Shown: piece after piece, positions 18,688-25,462 of the stretch
Numbering within the stretch: position 1 is the first letter of the stretch
How the letters are laid out: the number at the start of each line of letters is the position of its first letter
Origin: Azoarcus taiwanensis
GTDB lineage: Bacteria > Pseudomonadota > Gammaproteobacteria > Burkholderiales > Rhodocyclaceae
NCBI RefSeq assembly: GCF_012910885.1
Contig: NZ_WTVM01000038.1
Coordinates: 1-32,180 of the forward strand
Reading direction: 5' to 3'
DNA: 32,180 nucleotides
The notes under the pieces: model-generated
Database searches by the model: none
What the model was told of the DNA's origin: nothing
Seen by the model: only the letters and a program-made list of their open reading frames with translations
Made by a program: the position numbers and the translations under genes

Positions 18688-19845
18688 TCAGTGCTTGCCG
18701 CGAAAGCCGGCCACACCGATCGCCAGGCGGACGAACTGATACGCCAGCCAACTCGCGAGCCGACGCATCATGGGCAACCGGCGCAGCGTCTCCAGCCGCA
18801 GCTCGACTGTACCCTCGCGCATCGCAGCCTCGAGGCTTTTTCGCAGCTTTCGGGCGAACGCCGCGTCATCCACGACGACATTGGCCTCGCGCGCCAGCAA
18901 AAGACTGAAGGGGTCGATGTTGCTCGACCCCACGGTCGCCCAGCTCTCATCGATCACCGCAACCTTGGCATGCAGGTAGCTGCGGTGATACTCGTAAAGC
19001 CGAATGCCACGACCGAGAAAGTAGGGATAGAGCGCCCGGGTTGCGTAGGACAGCACCGGGTGATCCGACAAGCCCTGTAGCAACAGCTTCACACTGACAC
19101 CTCGCGCGGCCGCAACCGTCAGCGCCTGGCGAAATCGCCTGCCCGGAAAAAAGTAGGCTGATGCAATCACCACCTCGCGACGCGCAGCCGCAATGGCCGC
19201 GAGGTAAGCATCCTCGATGTCACGGCGATGCCCGAGGTTGTCGCGAATCACAAAGGCTGCTCTCACCTCGCCGGCCGGAGCGACATGCGCCGGAGTGCGA
19301 GTGCGCATCGGCTGGCGCTGTCGCAGGTTTGCCCACGACACCAACCACCAGAGGCGTCGCACGCTCGCCACCACCGACGCCAACAGCGGACCCTTGAGGT
19401 GCACAGCATAGTCATAGCGCGGATGCACCGAGCCGCGCACCGGCACATCGTCGATGATGTTGATGCCGCCGACGAAAGCTTCGCGCGCGTCGATGACCAC
19501 GATCTTGCGATGCAGCCGGCGCAGGCGATGGCGACGAAGGGACAGCGCGCGAATCTCCGGCCGGTAGATCAGCACCGAAGCGCCACTGGCCTCCAGCACC
19601 TTCTGGAGATGCTCAACGAAAGGGCGACCGCCGAAGCCATCGACCATGACGTTGACTGCCACGCCTCGCCTTGCCGCCCGGCACAATGCCTCAGCCATGC
19701 GACGTCCGGTCTCGTCGTCCTCGAAGATGTAGGTCTCGATGTGGATCTCATCGCGAGCGCGATCGATCGCCGCTTCCAGTGCCGGGAAATACTGCAGGCC
19801 GCATTCGAGCAGCTCGACCTGATTGCCCTCGCAGTAATCCGTCAC
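18688..19845 (-). CDS. clsB: Cardiolipin synthase, ClsB type (phospholipase D family)
   Basis: Membrane-associated phospholipid synthase with two HKD catalytic motifs: HxK(x4)D at H112/K114/D119 (LHRKIVVID, then AFVGGIN) and at H292/K294/D299 (LHAKVAVID, then VGSSNIDPFS). 385 residues. There are no N-terminal transmembrane helices, as in E. coli ClsB and unlike ClsA; the C-terminal WLAYQFVRLAIGVAGF is a weakly hydrophobic, probably peripheral segment. Its start overlaps the stop of the EEP-family gene by 4 nt. In E. coli clsB is likewise next to the EEP gene ybhP, which supports the subfamily call. Activity is inferred; other PLD-family transferases are possible. Confidence 0.88.
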   Translation of the reverse strand: MTDYCEGNQVELLECGLQYFPALEAAIDRARDEIHIETYIFEDDETGRRMAEALCRAARRGVAVNVMVDGFGGRPFVEHLQKVLEASGASVLIYRPEIRALSLRRHRLRRLHRKIVVIDAREAFVGGINIIDDVPVRGSVHPRYDYAVHLKGPLLASVVASVRRLWWLVSWANLRQRQPMRTRTPAHVAPAGEVRAAFVIRDNLGHRRDIEDAYLAAIAAARREVVIASAYFFPGRRFRQALTVAAARGVSVKLLLQGLSDHPVLSYATRALYPYFLGRGIRLYEYHRSYLHAKVAVIDESWATVGSSNIDPFSLLLAREANVVVDDAAFARKLRKSLEAAMREGTVELRLETLRRLPMMRRLASWLAYQFVRLAIGVAGFRGKH

Positions 19846-20591
19846 CCGGCGAACTCCAGTTCCGCCGTCAGCGCAGCGTGGTCGGAGATACGCGACCAGG
19901 GCAACCCGGCATGCACCTGGGCCGCATGGATATCGAATCCACGCACGTAGATGCGATCCAGGCTCAGCACCGGGGCGCGACTCGGGTAACTCTTCGCGAG
20001 ACGCCCGGTGCCGCTGCGAAAGGCTTCGACCAGCCCCAGCCGCTTGACGAGCAGATGCTCTGCGCGATCACGCCAGTCGTTGAAATCCCCCGCAATGATC
20101 AGCGGCGCACCGTCGGGAGCGAGCTGCTCCATACGCTCAGCCAGGGCTTCCATCTGCCGCCTTCGGCTCCCCGCCATCAGCCCCAGATGCACGCAGACAC
20201 AGTGCAGCACCTGGTTGCTACCGGGTAATTCCACCTCACAATGGAGCAGCCCGCGACGCTCGAAACGGTGGTCGGACACATCCTGGTTATGCTCGGAGAG
20301 GATGGCCAACCGGCTGAGGATCGCGTTGCCGTGGTGCCCATGGTCGTAGACCGCATTCTTGCCGTAGGCGGCCTGGTGCCAGACCTCCTCCGCCAGAAAC
20401 TCGTGCTGTGGATTCAGCGGCCAGTTGGCATGAGTGATCTCGTGGCGCACATGCATACCCTGGACCTCCTGCAGAAACACGAGGTCAACATCCAGCGTGC
20501 GCAGACGCTCGCGCAGGTCGTGGATCACCATGCGACGGTTGAACTGGGAAAAGCCCTTGTGAATGTTGTAGGTGCAGACCCTGAGTTTCAT
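19842..20591 (-). CDS. Endonuclease/exonuclease/phosphatase (EEP) family protein, YbhP-like
   Basis: A 249-residue EEP-fold phosphodiesterase. Start set at ATG 20591, with GGAG about 8 nt upstream; the longer frame to 20939 lies under the RuBisCO-like gene on the other strand. Catalytic elements: TYNIHKG (7-13), the metal-binding Glu in VFLQEVQG (Glu42), IIAGDFNDW with the Asp/Asn pair, LDRIYV, and the final SDHAAL with the catalytic Asp-His. It has no signal peptide. It sits 5' of a ClsB-type synthase with overlapping codons, as ybhP does in E. coli, hinting at a phospholipid-related phosphodiester rather than DNA as substrate. That is inference. Confidence 0.88.
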   Translation of the reverse strand: MKLRVCTYNIHKGFSQFNRRMVIHDLRERLRTLDVDLVFLQEVQGMHVRHEITHANWPLNPQHEFLAEEVWHQAAYGKNAVYDHGHHGNAILSRLAILSEHNQDVSDHRFERRGLLHCEVELPGSNQVLHCVCVHLGLMAGSRRRQMEALAERMEQLAPDGAPLIIAGDFNDWRDRAEHLLVKRLGLVEAFRSGTGRLAKSYPSRAPVLSLDRIYVRGFDIHAAQVHAGLPWSRISDHAALTAELEFAG

Positions 20592-20611
20592 GCCTGGACT
20601 CCGGAAACGTG

Positions 20612-20635
20612 GGGCGCTGAGGCGCCCGCTATAAT
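20612..20635 (+). promoter_or_regulatory. Promoter -10 box with operator-like dyad upstream of the RuBisCO-like gene
   Basis: A perfect TATAAT at 20630-20635 is preceded by the 6-bp dyad GGGCGC-TGAG-GCGCCC (20612-20627), which fills the spacer between -10 and a poorly matched -35. The implied start near 20642 leaves a leader of only about 28 nt, too short for a SAM or other riboswitch. The same AT-rich core could serve the divergent EEP gene. Confidence 0.45.
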
Positions 20636-20669
20636 CACGCTCCAATGTTTCATATATACCAAATTCCAC

Positions 20670-21764
20670 ATGAACAGAATGCAGGTCGTGTATCGGGTTG
20701 CAGGCTCCGCCGGAGAGATCGAAGCCCGCGCCCGTGCCATCGCGGTCGAACAGAGCATCGAGATGCCGCCCCATGCGGTGCGCAACCACCGTGTCAGCGC
20801 TGAGGTGCTGGGCAGGGTGGAGCAAATCGTCGCAGACGGGCCGGATCACTTTCTGGTGACGATCAGCCTCGCCCTGGAAACCACCGGCTTCGAAGCCGGC
20901 CAGATGATGAACATGTTGTTCGGCAACAGTTCCCTGCACCCGGATCTTACGTTGCTCGACGTCGATCTCGAGGTGCAGGCCGCCTCCCGCTTCGGCGGTC
21001 CGCGCTTCGGACTGGACGGACTTCGCCGGCTGGTCGGCGCCGGCAAACGACCATTGACCTGCACCGCACTCAAACCGCAGGGCAGCACGGTAGAGGAGCT
21101 CGCCGAACTAGCCGGCCAGTTCGCCGAGGCCGGCATCGACATCATCAAGGACGACCACGGCCTGGCCGACCAGCACAGCACTCCGTTCGCCCAGCGCGTG
21201 GCCGCGGTGCAAGAGGCGGTAGATGCCGCGAACCGTGCAAGCGGCCACAGGACACTCTATGCGCCCAGCCTCACTGGCGGTCCGGCGCGCCAGCGCAAGC
21301 AACTGACGGTTGCAAGAGAGCTTGGTGTCGGCGCCCTGCTCATCGCTCCAATGATCTCCGGATGCGGAGCACTGCAGGAACTGGCCGACGAGGGGGTGCC
21401 GATTCTTGCTCACCCGGCGCTGGCTGGCGCTGCCCGGATTTCGCCGACGCTGCTGCTGGGTAAGCTCTTCCGCCTCTTCGGTGCAGACGCGGTGATCTAC
21501 CCCAACCATGGCGGCCGCTTCAGCTTCGCGCCAGCGCTTTGCCGCGACATTGCTCGCACTGCGCGTACCGCCTGGGCGGGTCTCGCTTCCAGCGTGCCGG
21601 TACCGGCCGGAGGGATGCACCCCGACCGGGTCGAAGAGCTGGTGGAGTTCTACGGCCGTGACGTGATGCTGCTCATCGGCGGCGCGCTGCTCGAGGCCGA
21701 GGACACCCGCGCCGCCGCGAGCGCCTTTGTGCAGCGGGTTGCACTATGCGAACACAGAGGTTGA
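20670..21764 (+). CDS. RuBisCO-like protein (form IV), candidate 5-methylthioribulose-1-phosphate isomerase
   Basis: A 364-residue RuBisCO-fold protein, shorter than true large subunits (about 460-475). ATG 20670 was chosen by fit to the family N-terminus; ATG 20679 is also possible and neither has a clear ribosome site. Landmarks: LKPQG with Lys135 (Lys175 of RuBisCO), GIDIIKDDHG with Lys160-Asp161-Asp162 but His163 where RuBisCO has the metal-binding Glu, His248 in ILAHPALAGA, loop-6 region NHGGRFSF with Arg283 where RuBisCO has Lys334, and the phosphate-binding PAGG (312-315) and LIGG (335-338). The loss of loop-6 Lys rules out ordinary carboxylation. The next gene, 4 nt downstream, is a cupin; in Rhodospirillum rubrum such a pair turns methylthioribulose-1-phosphate into DXP and methanethiol. 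Fold certain, reaction inferred. Confidence 0.88.
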   Translation: MNRMQVVYRVAGSAGEIEARARAIAVEQSIEMPPHAVRNHRVSAEVLGRVEQIVADGPDHFLVTISLALETTGFEAGQMMNMLFGNSSLHPDLTLLDVDLEVQAASRFGGPRFGLDGLRRLVGAGKRPLTCTALKPQGSTVEELAELAGQFAEAGIDIIKDDHGLADQHSTPFAQRVAAVQEAVDAANRASGHRTLYAPSLTGGPARQRKQLTVARELGVGALLIAPMISGCGALQELADEGVPILAHPALAGAARISPTLLLGKLFRLFGADAVIYPNHGGRFSFAPALCRDIARTARTAWAGLASSVPVPAGGMHPDRVEELVEFYGRDVMLLIGGALLEAEDTRAAASAFVQRVALCEHRG

Positions 21765-21768
21765 GGTC

Positions 21769-22221
21769 ATGAAGGACGATTCATCCATTCGCAAGGCATT
21801 GCCGGACGGCAGCTGGCAGCAGGTGGAGCGGCTGGACTACAAGCCCGAGGGCTCCGCCCCGTTCCGCGACATCAGCCGACAACTGCTGTTTCGCACCGAC
21901 GGACTCGGCTGCGAGCTACGTTACTTCGAGATCGCTGCTGGCGGGCACTCCACCCTGGAACGTCATGAACACGAACATGCGGTAATGATTCTGCGAGGCC
22001 GCGGCGCCTGTTTGGTGGGCGAGACGGTTTGTTCCGTCGGTGAACATGACCTTGTCCACATCCCACCGATGACCTGGCACCAGTTCCGTGCAGCTGACGA
22101 CAACCACCTCGGCTTTCTGTGCATGGTGAACGTCGAACGCGACCGACCTCAGCTGCCGGATGAGACCGAGCTCGAGCGGCTCAAAGCCGATCCGCTGATC
22201 GCCGCCTTCATTCGCAGCTGA
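21769..22221 (+). CDS. Cupin protein, candidate methylthioxylulose-5-phosphate methylsulfurylase
   Basis: A 150-residue single-domain cupin. ATG 21769 has GAGG 8 nt upstream (inside the end of the RuBisCO-like gene) and lies 4 nt after that gene's stop, so the two are surely co-transcribed. The first cupin motif is histidine-rich, GGHSTLERHEHEHAVMILRG (58-77), with H66, H68 and H70 as likely metal ligands; the second is DLVHIPPMTWHQF (94-106) with His104. Cys118 in GFLCMVN could take part in thiol chemistry. In R. rubrum the cupin partner of the RuBisCO-like protein removes methanethiol from 1-methylthioxylulose-5-phosphate to give DXP. Function here is inferred from the pairing and general resemblance; other sugar-phosphate isomerase-type cupins remain possible. 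Confidence 0.82.
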   Translation: MKDDSSIRKALPDGSWQQVERLDYKPEGSAPFRDISRQLLFRTDGLGCELRYFEIAAGGHSTLERHEHEHAVMILRGRGACLVGETVCSVGEHDLVHIPPMTWHQFRAADDNHLGFLCMVNVERDRPQLPDETELERLKADPLIAAFIRS

Positions 22222-22238
22222 ACAGCCGCCTGCCGCAC

Positions 22239-22282
22239 AAACGAACAGGCCCGCGCCAGTACCGGCGCGGGCCTGTTCGTTT
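22239..22282. terminator. Bidirectional intrinsic terminator between cupin and nadA
   Basis: A perfect 19-bp inverted repeat (22239-22257 with 22264-22282) with a 6-nt loop, GC-rich in the middle and AAACGAAC/GTTCGTTT at the base. It lies between the convergent cupin (plus) and nadA (minus) genes and has short T-runs leaving the stem in both directions, so it can serve both. Confidence 0.85.
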
Positions 22283-22298
22283 CGCTCACCCGAAAGAC

Positions 22299-23399
22299 TC
22301 AGGACACTTCCAGCATGCGCTGGAGCGCGAGCCGTGCGAGCTCAGCCTCATGTTCGGGCACCCTGATCTGGTTGACCACCTTGCCCTCGACGAGGTTTTC
22401 CAAGGTCCAGGCGAGGTGCTGGGGGTCGATGCGCTGCATCGTCGAGCACATGCACACGGTCGGCGCCATGAACTGCACCGTCTTGCCCTCGGGCTTCATT
22501 TCCTCGGCCAGACGATTGACCAGGTTGAGCTCGGTGCCTACCAGCCACTGCGTGCCCTCAGGCGCGGCCTTGATGGTGTTGATGATGTATTCGGTGGAGC
22601 CGACGTAGTCCGAATTGCGGCAGACGTCGAGATTGCTCTCCGGGTGGGAAATGACCAGGCCATCGGGATGCTGCATGCGCCAGCGGCGGATGTGGCTCTC
22701 CTGGAACATCTGGTGCACCGAGCAGTGCCCTTTCCACAGCAGGATCTTCGCCTTGCGGATCTGCTCCGGCGTAAGGCCCCCGTATTCCAGATCGGGATCC
22801 CACACGACCATGTCTTCGAGCGGGATGCTCTTCTTGAAACCGGTCCAGCGACCAAGATGCTGATCCGGGAAGAACAAGACCTTCTCGCGTCGCTCGAACG
22901 CCCAATCGAGAATCGTCGGTGCGTTGGTCGAAGTGCAAACGATGCCGCCATGCTCACCGCAAAAGGCCTTGAGGTCGGCGGCCGAGTTGATGTAGGTCAC
23001 CGGCGTGATGATGTCGTCCGGCGTCTCGAGCACTTCGGTGAGCTCACGCCAGCAACGGGTGACCTTGGCAAGGTTCGCCATGTCGGCCATAGAGCAGCCG
23101 GCCGCGAGGTCTGGCAGGATCGAGATCTGATGAGGTTTGGACAGCATGTCGGCCACTTCGGCCATGAAATGCACGCCACAGAAGACAATGAACTCGGATT
23201 CGGTCTGCGATGCAAGCCGGGCAAGCTTGAGCGAATCACCGGTCAGATCGGCATGCTGGTAGACATCGGCCCGCTGGTAGTGATGGCAAAGCAGCACCGC
23301 ACGATCTCCCAGCTTTGCACGGGCTGCGCGGATGCGTTCCTGCGCCTCCTGGTCCTGGAGCACGTTGAAGCGGTCGAAACTGATGCTTGCGACTTGCAT
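22299..23399 (-). CDS. nadA: Quinolinate synthase A
   Basis: [4Fe-4S] enzyme that condenses iminoaspartate with dihydroxyacetone phosphate to quinolinate in NAD synthesis. Start taken at ATG 23399 (366 residues, MQVASISF...); the frame runs on to 23462 but those residues look non-conserved. Visible: LLCHHYQ (37-42), IVFCGVHFMAE (71-81) with Cys74, GCSMADMA (101-108), VTYINSAADLKAF, VCTSTNAP, GHCSVH (224-229) with Cys226, SHPES, GTE and VCMCST with Cys316/Cys318. Cys74, Cys226 and one of the last pair are the expected cluster ligands. nadB and nadC are not adjacent. A rhodanese gene precedes it by 108 nt in the same direction. Confidence 0.96.
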   Translation of the reverse strand: MQVASISFDRFNVLQDQEAQERIRAARAKLGDRAVLLCHHYQRADVYQHADLTGDSLKLARLASQTESEFIVFCGVHFMAEVADMLSKPHQISILPDLAAGCSMADMANLAKVTRCWRELTEVLETPDDIITPVTYINSAADLKAFCGEHGGIVCTSTNAPTILDWAFERREKVLFFPDQHLGRWTGFKKSIPLEDMVVWDPDLEYGGLTPEQIRKAKILLWKGHCSVHQMFQESHIRRWRMQHPDGLVISHPESNLDVCRNSDYVGSTEYIINTIKAAPEGTQWLVGTELNLVNRLAEEMKPEGKTVQFMAPTVCMCSTMQRIDPQHLAWTLENLVEGKVVNQIRVPEHEAELARLALQRMLEVS

Positions 23400-23507
23400 T
23401 GTCTTGTATCTCTGCTTTCTGAGTGGTTGACTAAGAGTCCGGGATGCAGCCGGGGGTTGCATGGTTTACACGCCGGAAACCCGATTCCTCTCGCTTCACG
23501 GGAGTGT

Positions 23508-23960
23508 TCAACTCTGTTGCCAGGGCAGGCCGGCATGCCGCCAGCCACCAATCCTGTTGCGGTGGCCTTCGGCGTCCTTGTCACCCTCGAAGCCTTCGAG
23601 GATGTTGTAGGACTCGAGATAACCCGCCGCAGTCGCGGCACGGGCTGCATGGTCGGAGCGCGCGCCCGAACGACAGAGGAACATCACGAGGGCCTCGCTA
23701 TCGACCTCGCGTTGGAGCTGCGCCAAAAACGAGGGGTTTGGCTTGCTTCCCGGATACGTGATCCATTCGATCTCAACGGCGCCGGGCACGCGACCCACCC
23801 AGTCGAGCTCGGCGCGGGTACGAACGTCGACAACCTTGGCGCCGGGGGCGAGTTGCCACACCTCGTTCGCCTCCGCCGGCGTCAGTGCGCCAGCATAGGG
23901 GAGGTTCAGCATCTGGGCGCGCTCACGCGCCAGATTCAGCAAATCGCTCAGTTTGCCCAT
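23508..23960 (-). CDS. Rhodanese-domain sulfurtransferase
   Basis: A single-domain rhodanese of 150 residues. Start at ATG 23960 (MGKLSDLL); an ATG 9 nt further up (23969) is equally possible. Visible: VVDVRTRAELDWVGRVPGAVEI in two blocks (43-64) and the active-site loop FLCRSGARS (94-102 region) with catalytic Cys96, which would carry the persulfide. No signal peptide, so cytoplasmic. The variant CRSGARS loop is typical of sulfurtransferases rather than Cdc25-like phosphatases. It lies upstream of nadA on the same strand and divergent from the CDF transporter with 55 bp between. Sulfur donor and acceptor are unknown. Confidence 0.92.
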   Translation of the reverse strand: MGKLSDLLNLARERAQMLNLPYAGALTPAEANEVWQLAPGAKVVDVRTRAELDWVGRVPGAVEIEWITYPGSKPNPSFLAQLQREVDSEALVMFLCRSGARSDHAARAATAAGYLESYNILEGFEGDKDAEGHRNRIGGWRHAGLPWQQS

Positions 23961-24015
23961 GATGTGCATACGGATAGAATGAGTTGATTCATTAGTATAC
24001 AACCATCCGCCCACG

Positions 24016-25194
24016 ATGAATTCCCCGAAGGCTCCGGCCTCATCGCCTCCCCCACCCGATGCACGAGCGCGCGCGCGGAGCATCCAGCGGGTGACACTGG
24101 TCGCCGTGCTGACCAACAGCCTGCTCGTGTTAGGGCAGATGGTGGTCGGAATCTTCGCAAACGCGTTCAGCCTCGTTGCCGACGCAGTGCACACGTTATC
24201 CGACCTGTTCACGGACGCAATGGTTCTGCTAGCCGGCCGCAAGGGGGGCGAGCCTGCTGACCGCGAGCACCCGTATGGCCACGGACGTTTCGAGACCGCT
24301 GCGACGCTGATCCTGGGGACGATCCTGGCAGCAGTCGGGCTTGGCTTTCTGTGGAGTTCAGGCATGCGACTTCAGGCCATGGAAAGCGCGGCGCCGGTGC
24401 ACCAGGCAGCGCTCTGGATGGCCGGCGTCACGCTGCTCGCCAAAGAGGGCCTTTTCCGGTTCACGCTCGCCGCGTCGCGACGTCTCAAGGCCCCCTTGCT
24501 GGAAGCCAACGCCTGGCACGCACGGTCCGATGCAGCCTCGTCACTGGTTGTTGCGGCAGGCATCGGCGGCAGCCTCGCAGGCTACCCCTTTCTGGAACCA
24601 CTGGCCGCTGCAGTCGTGGGATTCATGATCCTGAACATGGGTCTTCGCCTCGCATGGCGCGCGATGCGCGAGCTGGTCGACACTGGACTACCCGACGAAG
24701 CAGTCGAACGCATCGGCGACACGATACGCGCCACGTCGGGCGTGGTCGGGGTGCACGACATCCGGACACGTCGTATGGCTGACCGGGTCTTGTGCGACAC
24801 GCACGTACAGGTCGATCCGCACATCACCGTATCCGAAGGGCATCGCATCTCGGATGCGGTCTACTTCCGGATTCGCGAAGCCCACCCCGAAGTAAAAGAC
24901 GTGCTGGTCCACATCGATCCCGAGGACGACGGCGACCTGCAGACGCCGCCGCCCGGCCAGCCTCCCGAGCGTGCCGAGATTCACGCCGTGATCGAGAAGA
25001 TCCTGGCGCGTACCGCCAGCCTGCGCCGTATCCAGGTGCACTACCTCGGACACCGCATCGAGGTTGAGGTCATGCTCGCGGCAGCCCACCTGTCGCAAAG
25101 CGAAACCGATGCACTGAAAGAGCGCACCGAAAGGCTGCTCGAAACCGATCCCCGTTTTCGCGCAGTCACCTTTTTCGTGCAAGTCGCACCATGA
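24016..25194 (+). CDS. Cation diffusion facilitator (CDF) metal efflux protein
   Basis: Divalent metal/proton antiporter of the cytoplasmic membrane, 392 residues. After a Pro-rich N-terminus there are about six hydrophobic segments between 27 and 220. The transport-site motifs are DAVHTLSD (56-63) in TM2 and NAWHARSD in TM5, both in HxxxD form, as in the zinc/iron type (FieF/MamB-like). HPYGHGRFE follows TM2 as usual. The cytoplasmic part is long: a first ferredoxin-like domain ending at DVLVHIDPED and then, after a Pro-rich linker, a second similar one (RRIQVHYLGHRIEVEVML ... VTFFVQ), suggesting a duplicated sensor domain. Its stop codon lies inside an NtrC-type site for glnA. Metal specificity unknown. 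Confidence 0.93.
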   Translation: MNSPKAPASSPPPPDARARARSIQRVTLVAVLTNSLLVLGQMVVGIFANAFSLVADAVHTLSDLFTDAMVLLAGRKGGEPADREHPYGHGRFETAATLILGTILAAVGLGFLWSSGMRLQAMESAAPVHQAALWMAGVTLLAKEGLFRFTLAASRRLKAPLLEANAWHARSDAASSLVVAAGIGGSLAGYPFLEPLAAAVVGFMILNMGLRLAWRAMRELVDTGLPDEAVERIGDTIRATSGVVGVHDIRTRRMADRVLCDTHVQVDPHITVSEGHRISDAVYFRIREAHPEVKDVLVHIDPEDDGDLQTPPPGQPPERAEIHAVIEKILARTASLRRIQVHYLGHRIEVEVMLAAAHLSQSETDALKERTERLLETDPRFRAVTFFVQVAP

Positions 25195-25201
25195 CGGTGC
25201 A
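25185..25201 (+). promoter_or_regulatory. NtrC binding site 1 upstream of glnA
   Basis: CGCACC-ATGAC-GGTGCA matches the NtrC dyad TGCACC-N5-GGTGCA in 11 of 12 positions. It covers the stop codon of the CDF gene. Centre at 25193, about 215 bp before the predicted sigma-54 start. Confidence 0.75.
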
Positions 25202-25215
25202 AACTAGTACATGAC

Positions 25216-25232
25216 CGCACCTTGTTAGTGCA
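25216..25232 (+). promoter_or_regulatory. NtrC binding site 2 upstream of glnA
   Basis: CGCACC-TTGTT-AGTGCA matches the NtrC dyad in 10 of 12 positions. Its centre (25224) is 31 bp from that of site 1, about three helical turns, the spacing that lets NtrC dimers on one DNA face oligomerise, much as at E. coli glnA. Confidence 0.7.
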
Positions 25233-25381
25233 TTCACTTGTTGCCTTGCGACCCAAACTGAAGCGCTTGTTCTCCAAACCCTGACTGAAGCCCACAGCAC
25301 CGAATCGTCGCGAGCCGTCACGCCTCGAAGAATCAGCGCTCCGCTCGCGCGTTTTTTCGGCAAAGCCCTGCCCGGAAAAAC

Positions 25382-25398
25382 TGGCACACCTTCTGCTT
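25382..25398 (+). promoter_or_regulatory. Sigma-54 promoter of glnA
   Basis: TGGCAC-ACCTT-CTGCTT has the invariant GG (25383-25384) and GC (25395-25396) exactly 10 bp apart, the -24/-12 layout. The start would be near 25408, about 55 nt before the glnA ATG. Two NtrC dyads lie about 180-215 bp upstream, at enhancer distance. Confidence 0.8.
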
Positions 25399-25462
25399 AT
25401 ATCTCCGCAGCGGGACTTTGACCGTCAATGCCCCTAATTGCCCTACATCACCAGGAGTGAAT

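Noticed and set aside
20241-20669. N-terminal extension of the RuBisCO-like reading frame to 507 residues
   Set aside because: This part is antisense to the EEP-family gene, whose catalytic motifs are clear, and it has no RuBisCO-like sequence; family alignment starts near 20670.
23400-23462. Upstream start for nadA adding 21 residues
   Set aside because: The added residues look unlike NadA N-termini and would overlap a probable leader; ATG 23399 is adequate.
22350-23987. 545-codon open frame antisense to nadA and the rhodanese gene
   Set aside because: It spans two well-identified genes and their gap and shows no protein family; typical high-GC antisense frame.
25334-25356. GC-rich stretch followed by six T upstream of glnA, as a terminator of the CDF gene
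   Set aside because: Only a 4-bp stem can be drawn, too weak for an intrinsic terminator.
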